A stretch of DNA of 33,072 nt from an uncultured Eubacteriales bacterium. Lineage in GTDB: Bacteria; Bacillota; Clostridia; Christensenellales; Aristaeellaceae. Each line of letters starts with the position of its first letter. Positions within the stretch are counted from its first letter, which is position 1. This document shows positions 7,202 through 16,786 of the stretch, one piece after another. The stretch covers positions 1-33,072 of the forward strand of contig CACYGY010000053.1 of assembly GCA_902774025.1 (NCBI GenBank), written 5' to 3'. Made by a program: the position numbers and the translations under genes. The notes beneath the pieces are model-generated. The model searched no databases, was not told the origin of the DNA, and was given only the letters and a program-made list of their open reading frames with translations.

Positions 7202-8484
7202 CCCTCGCTGTTCTGGGCTGCGGGGCCCGGGGCCGGAACACCTACGGGACCTGTCTCCTCTCCATGGGGGCGAGGGCAAGGGTGAATGCAATCGCAGAAC
7301 TGAGGGACGACCGGAGAGATGCAATGGCCATGGAGCATCAGGTACAGCCGGAGCTCGTTTTCACGGACGCGGAAGACCTTCTGCGGCGTGAAAGACTGGC
7401 CGACGCCGTTCTCATCTGTACTCAAGACCGGCAGCATGTGGGCATGGCGATTCAGGCCATGGAAAAGGGGTATCATGTGCTTCTGGAAAAGCCCGTTTCC
7501 GGGAGCCTGGAAGAGATCCGCCGTCTTCTGGAAGTCAAGGATAAAACCGGCCGCCATGTGGTGGTCTGTCATGTTCTTCGCTATACACCCTTTTTCCGGA
7601 CTCTGCACGGTCTCCTTCGGGAAGGACGGATCGGGGAAATCCTCAGTATCCAGGCGGTGGAAAACGTAGGATACTGGCATATGACCCACTCCTTCGTCAG
7701 GGGAAACTGGCGCAGTACCGGGGAAACTTCCCCCATGATCCTCCAGAAGTGCTGTCATGATCTGGATTACCTGGTCTGGCTGACCGGAAAGCGTGTCCGC
7801 AGTGTCTCCTCACAGGGCTCCCTGTCCTATTTCCGTCCGGAAAAAGCCCCCGAGGGTGCGACGATGCGCTGCATGGACGGATGCAAAGTCCGGGAAAGCT
7901 GCCCCTATGACTGTGAAAAGATTTATCTGGATCATCCCCGGGTGGGCTTCCGCAGCGGACACACAGGATGGCCGCTGGACGTGGTAGCCCTGTGTCCCAC
8001 GGAGGAATCCCTGACACGGGCTCTGATGGAAGGCCCCTACGGACGGTGCGTGTTCCACTGCGACAATGATGTGGCAGACCATCAGACGGTCCAGATGGAG
8101 ATGGAAGGGGGCTGCGCGGCCCTGCTGAACATGGCCTGCACCACCAGCCGGCAGGGCCGTGAGCTGATCATCTGCGGAACGCTTGGGGATATCCGGGCGG
8201 ACACGGAAAGCAATCAGATCCGCGTGGGTGTCTTCGGAAGGGAACCGGAAATCATCGACGTCAACAGACTGGCTTCGGATTTTTCCGGCCACGGGGGCGG
8301 TGACAGAAGGCTGCTGGAAGCCTTTCTGGATCTTATGGAGGGCAAGGGAACGGATCCTGCCCTGACCACCCTGGAGGAATCCCTGGAAAGTCACCTGGCG
8401 GCCCTTGCCGCGGAGAAGTCCAGGCTGGACGGCGGCAGAAAGATCGATCTTGAAGAAATGCGGCATACCGGAGGAGGAGCATGA
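7192..8484 (+). CDS. Gfo/Idh/MocA family NAD(P)-dependent sugar oxidoreductase
   Basis: Encodes 430 residues. The N-terminal Rossmann segment is LAVLGCGARGR (7-15 region), the family motif EKP is at 99-101, and a catalytic-type HDLDYLVWL is at 189-197. These enzymes oxidise or reduce a hydroxyl of a sugar, inositol or uronic acid with NAD(P). ATG 7192 is preferred to upstream codons because it follows GGGAGGAAAGGA and matches the usual N-terminus. A cysteine cluster at residues 227, 231, 237 and 241 (RCMDGC...SCPYDC) sits in the C-terminal domain, an insertion I recall only in a subset of this family and able to hold a metal. It overlaps the GH105 stop, so the two are translationally coupled, and processing of a pectin-derived sugar acid is a reasonable inference. 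Confidence 0.88.
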   Translation: MQVTLAVLGCGARGRNTYGTCLLSMGARARVNAIAELRDDRRDAMAMEHQVQPELVFTDAEDLLRRERLADAVLICTQDRQHVGMAIQAMEKGYHVLLEKPVSGSLEEIRRLLEVKDKTGRHVVVCHVLRYTPFFRTLHGLLREGRIGEILSIQAVENVGYWHMTHSFVRGNWRSTGETSPMILQKCCHDLDYLVWLTGKRVRSVSSQGSLSYFRPEKAPEGATMRCMDGCKVRESCPYDCEKIYLDHPRVGFRSGHTGWPLDVVALCPTEESLTRALMEGPYGRCVFHCDNDVADHQTVQMEMEGGCAALLNMACTTSRQGRELIICGTLGDIRADTESNQIRVGVFGREPEIIDVNRLASDFSGHGGGDRRLLEAFLDLMEGKGTDPALTTLEESLESHLAALAAEKSRLDGGRKIDLEEMRHTGGGA

Positions 8485-9374
8485 AGGAGAAAGGATCGCT
8501 TATGCCCGTACTGGCCCTGCTCCTGGTGACTATGATCTGGGGAAGCGGCTTTGTGGCCACCACCATGGCCATCTCCGCCGGCACTTCCACGGAATGGATC
8601 CTGGTGATGCGTTTCATACCGGGATCCATTCTGCTTCTTCTGTTCTTTTTCAGAAGGATCCGGAAAACGAATCGGGTCCATCTGATTCACGGTGTTGTGA
8701 ATGGTCTTATGCTCTTTGTGGCCTTCTTTGCCCAGACGGCGGGTCAGGCTCTGACAACCGTGTCCACGGCGGCCTTTCTCACCTCCACCTATGTGATCAT
8801 GATTCCCTTTATGGAGTGGATTCTGACCCGGAGACGGCCGGATACACGGATCTTTATCCTCAGTCTTCTTGCTCTTCTGGGCATTCTTCTGCTGTCCCTT
8901 TCTGACGACATGCACCTGGACATCTCCGCCGGGAATCTCCTGATCCTTCTGTGCGCCGTCTTCTATGCCCTGGAAATCTTCTATCTGGGCACTTTCTGTC
9001 GCGGGGATGATCCCGTTCTGCTCACCTTCTGGCAGCTTCTGACGGTGGGGATTCTGGCTCTGTGCACCGTGCTGGTGCGGAGCATTCCCATCACGGAAAC
9101 ACAGTTCAGGGGCAGCGTTCTGCCCTGTCTTTACCTGTCTGTTTTTCCCACGACCCTGTGTTATTTCCTGCAGGCATGGTCCCAGATGCGCCTTCCTCCC
9201 GCGGAATCCAGCATCATCATGTCCTCGGAAGGGATGTTCGGCATGGGCTTCTCCCTTATTCTTGGGCTTGAGACCTTCCGGTGGAATATGCTTTTCGGAG
9301 GCCTTCTGGTAACCTTTTCCGTGATCTTTGTCAGCGGCCTTCCGGGAGGAAAAAAACGTGCAAAAAAGGGATGA
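8481..9374 (+). CDS. EamA/DMT family transporter
   Basis: Encodes 297 residues with about ten hydrophobic helices in two repeats, the drug/metabolite transporter architecture. Typical family segments are WGSGFVATTMAI in helix 1, FLTSTYVIMIPFMEW at the end of the first EamA repeat and ESSIIMSSEGMFGMGFSLILGLE in the second. It lies in the cytoplasmic membrane; members export or import small metabolites, and the substrate cannot be inferred here. The ATG overlaps the dehydrogenase stop by four bases (ATGA) and is preceded by GGAGGAGC, so it is coupled in the operon. Confidence 0.9.
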   Translation: MKEKGSLMPVLALLLVTMIWGSGFVATTMAISAGTSTEWILVMRFIPGSILLLLFFFRRIRKTNRVHLIHGVVNGLMLFVAFFAQTAGQALTTVSTAAFLTSTYVIMIPFMEWILTRRRPDTRIFILSLLALLGILLLSLSDDMHLDISAGNLLILLCAVFYALEIFYLGTFCRGDDPVLLTFWQLLTVGILALCTVLVRSIPITETQFRGSVLPCLYLSVFPTTLCYFLQAWSQMRLPPAESSIIMSSEGMFGMGFSLILGLETFRWNMLFGGLLVTFSVIFVSGLPGGKKRAKKG

Positions 9375-10086
9375 ACTGAAAAGAATTCTGGATGCTTCCC
9401 GCCGTATTGTGTTCTTTGGCGGGGCCGGCGTATCCGCCGCCAGTGGGATCCCGGATTTCCGCTCAGACTCCGGTCTGTACGCCCGGGATTTTGAGGGTCT
9501 CGACCCGGAGATGATCCTCAGCGTATCCTTTTTCTATCTGGATCCGGAAACGTTTTTCCGTTTTTACAGACAGATGCTGCTGCATCCGGAGGCAAAGCCC
9601 AACAGCTGCCACCGCTATCTGTACACCCTGGAAAAGGAGGACCGTCTGCGGGGCATTGTAACCCAGAATGTGGACGGGCTTCATCAGGCCGCAGGAAACA
9701 TCCGGGTCTATGAACTGCACGGCAGCGTGCATGAAAACGTCTGTATGGACTGCGGGGAGCGGTATGATATGATGTGGATGCTTCACTCCGCCGGAATCCC
9801 CCGGTGTGAGCGCTGCGGAGGCGTCGTAAAGCCGGGGATCGTGCTGTACGGGGAAAGTCTGAATCCCTATACCTGCATGGGAGCGGACCGGGAGATTTCC
9901 CAGTGTGACACGCTTCTCATCGCTGGCACCAGTCTTCAGGTGGAACCGGCAGCCTCCTTCCTGCACTCCTTCCGGGGCAGTCACCTTCTGGTCATCAACC
10001 GGGACGCAACCCCGGCGGATGACATGGCAGAGCTGGTACTCCGGGAAGATCTGGAACAGGTGATGTCCTTTCTGGAGAAAAACTGA
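9358..10086 (+). CDS. NAD-dependent protein deacylase (sirtuin, Sir2/CobB family)
   Basis: Encodes 242 residues. All sirtuin hallmarks are present: GAGVSAASGIPDFR (22-35) for NAD binding, TQNVDGLH (102-109), catalytic His121 in ELHGS, four zinc cysteines (129, 132, 150, 153) as two CxxC pairs, and GTSLQVEPAA near the end. It removes acyl groups from lysines using NAD and is cytoplasmic. GTG 9358 is chosen because GGGAGG lies eight bases upstream; the only nearby ATG (9371) is out of frame, and the in-frame ATG at 9328 lies inside the transporter. It overlaps the transporter by 17 bases and closes the operon before a strong terminator. Being in a sugar operon, it may tune enzyme acylation, but that is inference. 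Confidence 0.93.
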   Translation: MQKRDELKRILDASRRIVFFGGAGVSAASGIPDFRSDSGLYARDFEGLDPEMILSVSFFYLDPETFFRFYRQMLLHPEAKPNSCHRYLYTLEKEDRLRGIVTQNVDGLHQAAGNIRVYELHGSVHENVCMDCGERYDMMWMLHSAGIPRCERCGGVVKPGIVLYGESLNPYTCMGADREISQCDTLLIAGTSLQVEPAASFLHSFRGSHLLVINRDATPADDMAELVLREDLEQVMSFLEKN

Positions 10087-10112
10087 AACAGGCGGGCATG
10101 AGCCCGCCTGTT
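10087..10112. terminator. Bidirectional terminator between convergent genes
   Basis: An 11-bp perfect stem, AACAGGCGGGC with GCCCGCCTGTT around a 4-base loop, begins right after the sirtuin stop and six bases before the diguanylate cyclase stop. On the minus strand it is followed by TTTCAGTTTTT; on the plus strand the tail is less T-rich. Confidence 0.8.
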
Positions 10113-10118
10113 CCTGAT

Positions 10119-11561
10119 TTATTCGCGAATGGAATGCATGTCTTTCTTCCGTTCATACATCTTCTGATCGGCCCGGTGGAAAACATCTTCCACGCCGCTG
10201 TCCAGTGCCGGATCATACAGGGCATAGCCCAGAGCGGCGGAAATCTTTTCCCAGGGAGGGAGGGAGGGCTTGTTCTGAAGCTCCTCAATCTGACGGTTGA
10301 AATCGGCAGTGAGCTCTTGAATCTTTTCATAGTCATGGTTGCGCAGCACAACGACGAACTCGTCACCGCCCACCCGGAAGACGGGAGAATGAACGAACAC
10401 GGAACAGAGGATCCGGGAAAGACGGAGGATGGCGGCGTCCCCGTTTTCATGGCCGTACTCATCGTTGATCTTTTTCAGGAAATTCAGGTCCGCCATGGCA
10501 AAACCGAAGGCTTTCCGGCCGTTCTCCAGTTCCTTTTTCAGTTCCCGGAGTTCCGTATTGTAGGCCAGCTTGTTCCGGACTCCCGTAAGGGCATCCTTAT
10601 GGGCAAGACGGTTCATATGATCCGCCTGCTGGCGTGTGGTGCTCAGCTGTTCCCGGGTTTCCATGAGGTTGCTGATATAGGAATCAATGTCGTTCTCCAT
10701 CTGGACCATGGAGTTCAGCAGGCTTTCCAGCTCATCCCCCGTATGAATGTCCAGCTTCTTGAATCCGCTTTCATCCTTGTTCTGACCGTAGAGGGAGGCG
10801 GCGCCCGCCAGCTGATTGATGGGCCGGACGATGGCACGGTTGACGTAGAGCAGGACAAAGACGCAGGAAAGCAGGGTCAGGATGGACATGATGACCACAA
10901 TTGTGATGAGAAACTGATGCTGCCAGGCACGGATATGTTCCATGGAGACGTCCACAAAGGCGTAGCAGAGAACCGTGCCATCCTCGTCAGTCACCGGCGA
11001 ACCGGCGGAGACCAGCCACCCGTATTCCTCCGTATTGGTAATGTAGGCAGGGAAGCCCCTGGCAGGATCCTCCAGAACCGAATAATTGATTTCATAAATA
11101 GGGTCCATGCATCCAATGGGGCAGGGTTCTTCCGTATCCGCGTCCACCAGATAGACAAAGGCCTTTTCCACGGGATCCGTCATGCTCAGGTAAACGCATT
11201 CCACATCAATGCTGTTCTGAATCTCCCGCAGTTTTCCCAGAAGCGCCTTGTAGACAGGCGTTTCCCCGATGAATGCGAAGTTTTCCACGTAAGCGTTAAA
11301 GGCCGGGGATCCCCATTCATCGCTGAAAACCTTATTCTCCGTGCGGTCAAAGACTTCCCGGATCATGCCCTTGGTTTCACGGACCTGGGAAATGTCCACC
11401 GCCTGGGCGATGACGGCGGAGAGCTCATCCGCCTTGGTCTTGTAATGCTTGTCCATCATATCCCGGTTCACGATGTAGCTCACCGTGACTGCGATGACAA
11501 TCAGGACGACAGCGAAGGCGAAAAGACCAAAGGTGATTTTGTTTCGAAGGGATTTTTTCAT
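10119..11561 (-). CDS. Membrane-anchored diguanylate cyclase (sensor-HAMP-GGDEF)
   Basis: Encodes 480 residues. A membrane helix at about 10-30 is followed by an extracytoplasmic sensor region (about 31-215), a second helix (217-240), a HAMP-like linker starting NRAIVRPINQLAG, a coiled segment to about 318 and a GGDEF domain beginning at HKDALTGVRN. The active-site motif is GGDEF at 398-402, and a metal aspartate is seen in MADLN. It should make cyclic di-GMP from GTP in response to an external signal. The position of the usual inhibitory RxxD motif, just before GGDEF, reads FVHS, so product inhibition through that site is not expected. It follows the dipeptidase by 135 bases on the same strand without an obvious terminator between them, so co-transcription is possible. 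Confidence 0.93.
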   Translation of the reverse strand: MKKSLRNKITFGLFAFAVVLIVIAVTVSYIVNRDMMDKHYKTKADELSAVIAQAVDISQVRETKGMIREVFDRTENKVFSDEWGSPAFNAYVENFAFIGETPVYKALLGKLREIQNSIDVECVYLSMTDPVEKAFVYLVDADTEEPCPIGCMDPIYEINYSVLEDPARGFPAYITNTEEYGWLVSAGSPVTDEDGTVLCYAFVDVSMEHIRAWQHQFLITIVVIMSILTLLSCVFVLLYVNRAIVRPINQLAGAASLYGQNKDESGFKKLDIHTGDELESLLNSMVQMENDIDSYISNLMETREQLSTTRQQADHMNRLAHKDALTGVRNKLAYNTELRELKKELENGRKAFGFAMADLNFLKKINDEYGHENGDAAILRLSRILCSVFVHSPVFRVGGDEFVVVLRNHDYEKIQELTADFNRQIEELQNKPSLPPWEKISAALGYALYDPALDSGVEDVFHRADQKMYERKKDMHSIRE

Positions 11562-11696
11562 TCCACAGCTCTTCTTTCCTGAAAGATTGACCGCGGTCAG
11601 GGGCTGAGCGTCCGTACGCTTCCGGACATGTGCGCGTGAAAGGGACCGGACGCGCGGATCACGGCATAACCGGAACGGATCAGACAGTCTTCGGGT

Positions 11697-13160
11697 TTAT
11701 TGTTCCGTATTCTGCAAAAGCCCGTCCAGCTGGACGATGGCGGGAAGGTAGATCCTGGCGCAGTTCAGCAGATCCTGAACAAACAGGACTTCATCCCGCC
11801 CATGAACGCCGCCGTGTCCCTCCGGAAGGAAGGACAGGTCTTCAGACGCGCCGGGCATGCCCATGCCGAAGGAAATGGCATCGGGAATCACCCGGGAATA
11901 AGTGCCTCCTCCCATGGAATAGCAGGGGTCCTTCCGGCCTGTAAGGTTTTCATAGATTTCCTGAAGTGCCTGCACAAACCGGCTGTCCCGGGAAATATGG
12001 AAGGCATCTGCCGTTTCCAGGGTGATGACGCTGTAACCCAGGGAAGCCCAGGCGGAGGTAAGGCTCTGAACAAGGGAATTCATGGGACAGGTCACCGGGA
12101 CGCGGGAGTCCAGTCCGATCTCCAGGAAGCCATCCTTCAGGCGGCACAGGGTATACACAAGGGTCAGGGCCCCGGAAATCTCATCTTCAAAGGCGACGCC
12201 TTCGCTTTTGCCGCAGGTGTCCGAGGTCAGGGTGCAGAGACCGGCCACGGCCTGACGGCAGCTTCCTTCCAGGATTTCCATTTCCGTAAGTCCCCTGGAA
12301 AGCACATGGAGGGCATTCAGGCTTCTTTCCGGATGAGCTGCGTGCCCGGATACGCCGGAGGCGGTGATCTCCACGCCCTCCGGAACCTGTACAATCCCGA
12401 GACGGGCCTGAAGGGACGTGTCCAGACGCCCAAGAGCCTCCAGGGCATGCGGCATGGAAACCTGAAGGGTGCACCTGGCTCTGTCGGGAATGACGTTGAA
12501 AGCGCCGTTTCCGCAGTCCATGGAAAGAAGATTGCCACGGGCTTCGGCTCTGATATATCCGGTAATGCCCCCCTTCTGGGCATAATTCACGGGGAATGCG
12601 GCATCCGGCACCAGGGAAAGATCCGGAAAAACATGCCCGGCTTTACGCAGGATGCGCATGTCCTGCATGCCGGTTTCCTCGCTGCTTCCGCAGTAAAGGT
12701 CCACCCCGCAGTGCAGGGGAATCTGAAAATCCCGAAGCATCCGCATCACCGAAAGGCCCATGATGGCTGCGGCCTTGTTGTCATTCACACCACGCCCCAC
12801 CAGCGCATCGTGTTCAGGCAGATAGACGGCGTCAAAGGGCGGATAGACCCACCCGTCCCCCGCAGGCACCACATCCAGATGGGCCATGATGCCGATCCGT
12901 CTGTCTCTCGGTCCCATGGAGATGATGCCCACGCATCCTTTCTCGACGCGGGTCTCAAATCCGAGTTCTCTTCCCATCTGCGCAGCTGTATCAAGAACTC
13001 TGCGGCACTCAGGACCGAAGGGTGCGTCTTCCTGACCCGGATCCGCGCGGCTGACGGAGGGAATCCGGGCGAGGGTCTGAAGCTCAAGGATGATCTCTTC
13101 CCGGTGGGTGTTCAGCCACTCATCTGCGCGGGACACAAGCTTACGCATAGCGTCTGTCAT
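11697..13160 (-). CDS. M20 family dipeptidase (PepV-like)
   Basis: Encodes 487 residues, the usual length for the PepV/Sapep branch of M20 zinc peptidases. Metal ligands and catalytic residues are visible in order: His94 and Asp96 in AHLDVVPAG, bridging Asp127 in GRGVNDNKA, Glu161-Glu162 in GSSEETG, Asp186 in LVPDAAFP, and a late histidine in the EGHGGVHGRDE stretch. The lid domain has SGHAAHPE and GGGTYSR. It likely cleaves dipeptides in the cytoplasm using two metal ions. There is no signal peptide. The start follows GAAGGTCGG. The gene is divergent from the secreted-protein gene at 13380. A weak TATCAT box lies near 13229-13234 on the minus strand, but I see no good -35. Confidence 0.92.
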   Translation of the reverse strand: MTDAMRKLVSRADEWLNTHREEIILELQTLARIPSVSRADPGQEDAPFGPECRRVLDTAAQMGRELGFETRVEKGCVGIISMGPRDRRIGIMAHLDVVPAGDGWVYPPFDAVYLPEHDALVGRGVNDNKAAAIMGLSVMRMLRDFQIPLHCGVDLYCGSSEETGMQDMRILRKAGHVFPDLSLVPDAAFPVNYAQKGGITGYIRAEARGNLLSMDCGNGAFNVIPDRARCTLQVSMPHALEALGRLDTSLQARLGIVQVPEGVEITASGVSGHAAHPERSLNALHVLSRGLTEMEILEGSCRQAVAGLCTLTSDTCGKSEGVAFEDEISGALTLVYTLCRLKDGFLEIGLDSRVPVTCPMNSLVQSLTSAWASLGYSVITLETADAFHISRDSRFVQALQEIYENLTGRKDPCYSMGGGTYSRVIPDAISFGMGMPGASEDLSFLPEGHGGVHGRDEVLFVQDLLNCARIYLPAIVQLDGLLQNTEQ

Positions 13161-13313
13161 GTTGATTCCGACCTTCTTTCAGAAAAGGATCCATGAATTC
13201 GCGGGAACCGGTGCGTCCCCCCCGTTCTATGATAGCATGTCCGGATGCATATCACCAGAAAGAATGAAATACTTTTCTGTTTTTTTCCCGTACCCGAGCA
13301 AATTCAGTTCCTG

Positions 13314-13347
13314 ATCCGTCTTAAGGAGATGAACGGATTTTTCCGTT
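13314..13347 (+). promoter_or_regulatory. Overlapping leader hairpins upstream of the secreted protein gene
   Basis: ATCCGT (13314-13319) can pair with ACGGAT (13333-13338), which is followed by TTTT. Alternatively AACGGA (13332-13337) pairs with TCCGTT (13342-13347). The two stems share ACGGA, so they exclude each other, as in an attenuator switch. Stems are only 6 bp and no ligand or leader peptide is evident. Confidence 0.25.
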
Positions 13348-13379
13348 TGACGAGCTTCATATGCGGAGGAAAAGAGATC

Positions 13380-14186
13380 ATGAAGAAACTGTTTACTTTA
13401 ATCATGGCGTTCTGCCTGGCCTGCTGCGCCCTGGCTGGTGCGGAGGAAGCAGCCCAGCCCTTATCCTGGGCGCTGGACGGGGAAACGGCTCTGTCGGAGG
13501 AGAATCTGCAGGTGTTCCAGCAGGCCGTGGACGGGCTCATGGGCGTGGAGTATGAACCCGTGGCCATTCTGGCCGTAAAGGAATCGGAGGACGGCCAGCT
13601 CTTCTGCTTCCTGAGCCGCATGACTCTGGTATATCCGGACGCTCTGCCGGAGTATGGCCTTGTCTATGTGGAAAAAAACCATCTGGGCGATGTGAAAATG
13701 GTGGAGATTCAGAGTCTGGAGATTGACTATACCTACGAGGACAGCATTGAGGAAACCGGCGTCTCCGCGCCAGCGCCCGAAGTGTTCGCCGACGCGTTCA
13801 TTCGTCCCGTGACGGGACTTCAGAAGGATTCCGCCGGTTATGAGCTCCGCAGAGCACAGGCGGTGGAGAGTCTGTACAGTCTGTGCGCCCTGTATGCCTT
13901 TGACCGGATGGACGCCCTGGACATCAGCAGAAACCTGGACCTGGCCCTGAACGCGCTGACGGAGGAGGAGGGCATGGCCTATGACATAAGTCACTCGGAC
14001 GTCGTTTCCGAAGCCCTGCGGATTCTGGACACAGGCGAGGAACTGGGGAGCGCCTATGAGGAAGCGGGCGTCGCGGAAAGCCTGAGGACACTGCGGAATG
14101 ACGCAGCGGTGCGGGAATCCGTTTCCGTTCTGACCTCCTATGTGGAAACCCTTGAAAACTTTGATGAGGAATCCCTGCTTCCCTGA
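13380..14186 (+). CDS. Secreted protein of unknown function
   Basis: Encodes 268 residues. The N-terminus MKKLFTLIMAFCLACCALAGAEE is a typical Sec signal peptide: two lysines, a hydrophobic core and small residues before a likely cut after AGA or ALA. The two cysteines do not form a clean lipobox. The mature part is acidic, rich in Glu, Asp, Ala and Leu, with a beta-like first third (VAILAVKESEDGQLFCFLSRM, VYVEKNHLGDVKMVEI) and a helical second half with no membrane segment. I do not recognise the family. ATG 13380 follows GGAGGAAAAG and is clearly the start; a longer in-frame version would add an implausible leader. It ends at a terminator shared with the convergent metallo-hydrolase gene. 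Confidence 0.85.
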   Translation: MKKLFTLIMAFCLACCALAGAEEAAQPLSWALDGETALSEENLQVFQQAVDGLMGVEYEPVAILAVKESEDGQLFCFLSRMTLVYPDALPEYGLVYVEKNHLGDVKMVEIQSLEIDYTYEDSIEETGVSAPAPEVFADAFIRPVTGLQKDSAGYELRRAQAVESLYSLCALYAFDRMDALDISRNLDLALNALTEEEGMAYDISHSDVVSEALRILDTGEELGSAYEEAGVAESLRTLRNDAAVRESVSVLTSYVETLENFDEESLLP

Positions 14187-14196
14187 TCGGGAGACG

Positions 14197-14246
14197 AAAC
14201 AAAGACCGCGGAGACTCCGGATAGGATCTCCGCGGTCTTTGTTTTT
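14197..14246. terminator. Strong bidirectional terminator
   Basis: A perfect 18-bp stem (arms 14197-14214 and 14227-14244, loop 14215-14226) with AAAC/GTTT ends and a CCGCGGAGA core. It has T runs on the plus side and, by symmetry, on the minus side. It ends the secreted-protein gene and overlaps the stop of the convergent metallo-hydrolase. Confidence 0.92.
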
Positions 14247-15120
14247 AGAAAAGCAGGGGATCCACTATGAACACATTCCCGTCACAGCGGATCCGGATGG
14301 GGTTTTCCCACGGACGAATCCAGGAGATGCTCTTCTGTTCCAGGAAACGAACAGCCTGGCTGATTTCCGCTTTGAGTCCTGTAAGGATGCACAGCTCCGG
14401 CTGAATCATATCCAGCAGTTCCGGCACCATTCTGGCGTATCCGTGGTGGGGATGCTTGAGGATCTGCGCCTGCATGCCTGCCGCGGGCGGATTGTCCAGG
14501 AACATGGACTGGGCACGGTTTTCGATATCTCCGGTGCCAAGGTAGCGGCACTCCCCATATTCCACCAGGGTGACTCCGCTCAGATCATTGAGGGTGAAAT
14601 CCGTACGCTTCCTTTCCGAAATGCTGACTGTGGCCCGGCCAAAGTGCACTACATCACCGTCCACCATCCTTCGGGTGGGAATCCCCGCTTCACGAATGAT
14701 CCGCAGGGTATGCTGAAGTCTCCAGTCCGTGGAAGGATCCTGACAGTACTGGAATTCCCCGAAAGTGATCCCCGACTCAAGGAGGAGGAGAAAGCCATCG
14801 ATGTGATCGTCATGAGGATGGGTGTTGAAGGCGATGTCCACATGGGTGATCCCCAGGGAGCGGAGCATGGGAAGCAGGGACATGGAAGCCATGCTGGTGG
14901 AACCTGCGTCGATGAGCATCGTCTGGCCCTCCATGCGCAGAAGACAGGCATCACAGCCGGCGATGGAGGGGAAGTCAATTTCCAGAATCGGTACGTCTTC
15001 CCGAAGCTGATAGACCGCTTCCGGGTCCGCGAAGAGATTCACTACCCGGCTTTCTCCCAGGGCGGGACAGGCGAGAAACAGAAAGAGGAAAAGAAAACAG
15101 AAAAAGCGCTGTACGGGCAT
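14245..15120 (-). CDS. Secreted metallo-beta-lactamase-fold hydrolase (ComEC C-terminal domain-like)
   Basis: Encodes 291 residues. A signal peptide (MPVQRFFCFLFLFLFLACPALG) is followed by an MBL domain. TMLIDAGS precedes the metal motif THPHDDHIDG (HxHxDH at 101-106), then YLGTGDIE and KHPHHGY supply further ligands. The layout resembles the soluble hydrolase domain of ComEC and stand-alone secreted ComEC-like proteins, some of which act on nucleic acids or phosphodiesters. The substrate is not shown by the sequence. ATG 15120 follows AAGGAG. It is transcribed divergently from glpK and ends at the shared terminator. Confidence 0.88.
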   Translation of the reverse strand: MPVQRFFCFLFLFLFLACPALGESRVVNLFADPEAVYQLREDVPILEIDFPSIAGCDACLLRMEGQTMLIDAGSTSMASMSLLPMLRSLGITHVDIAFNTHPHDDHIDGFLLLLESGITFGEFQYCQDPSTDWRLQHTLRIIREAGIPTRRMVDGDVVHFGRATVSISERKRTDFTLNDLSGVTLVEYGECRYLGTGDIENRAQSMFLDNPPAAGMQAQILKHPHHGYARMVPELLDMIQPELCILTGLKAEISQAVRFLEQKSISWIRPWENPIRIRCDGNVFIVDPLLF

Positions 15121-15151
15121 GGCGGACGACTCCTTGCAAAGGGAATGGCTT

Positions 15152-15180
15152 ATGCTATCAGAAAACCCGGAAAAGCGCAA
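15152..15180 (-). promoter_or_regulatory. Candidate promoter for the secreted hydrolase
   Basis: On the minus strand, TTGCGC (15175-15180) and TAGCAT (15152-15157) are 17 bases apart. The -35 box is the inverted copy of the -35 proposed for glpK, 16 bases away. Confidence 0.45.
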
Positions 15181-15196
15181 ACCTGCACTCCTCAAG

Positions 15197-15234
15197 TTGC
15201 GCAAAGAGGGTGAAAATGATATCATTCCTATAAT
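15197..15234 (+). promoter_or_regulatory. Candidate glpK promoter with a palindromic operator-like site
   Basis: TTGCGC (15197-15202) and TATCAT (15220-15225) are 17 bases apart; a perfect TATAAT follows at 15229-15234 but has no -35 at normal spacing. The perfect 12-base palindrome AATGATATCATT (15215-15226) covers the first -10 box and could be a regulator site. The -35 boxes of the two divergent promoters form an inverted repeat (GCGCAA, 16 bases, TTGCGC). Confidence 0.5.
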
Positions 15235-15268
15235 AGTAGGAAGTTCCCTCGAAAGGAGAATCGTGACC

Positions 15269-16765
<1,497 letters not shown>

Positions 16766-16786
16766 GGCGGAAAGGAGAGAGGAGCT

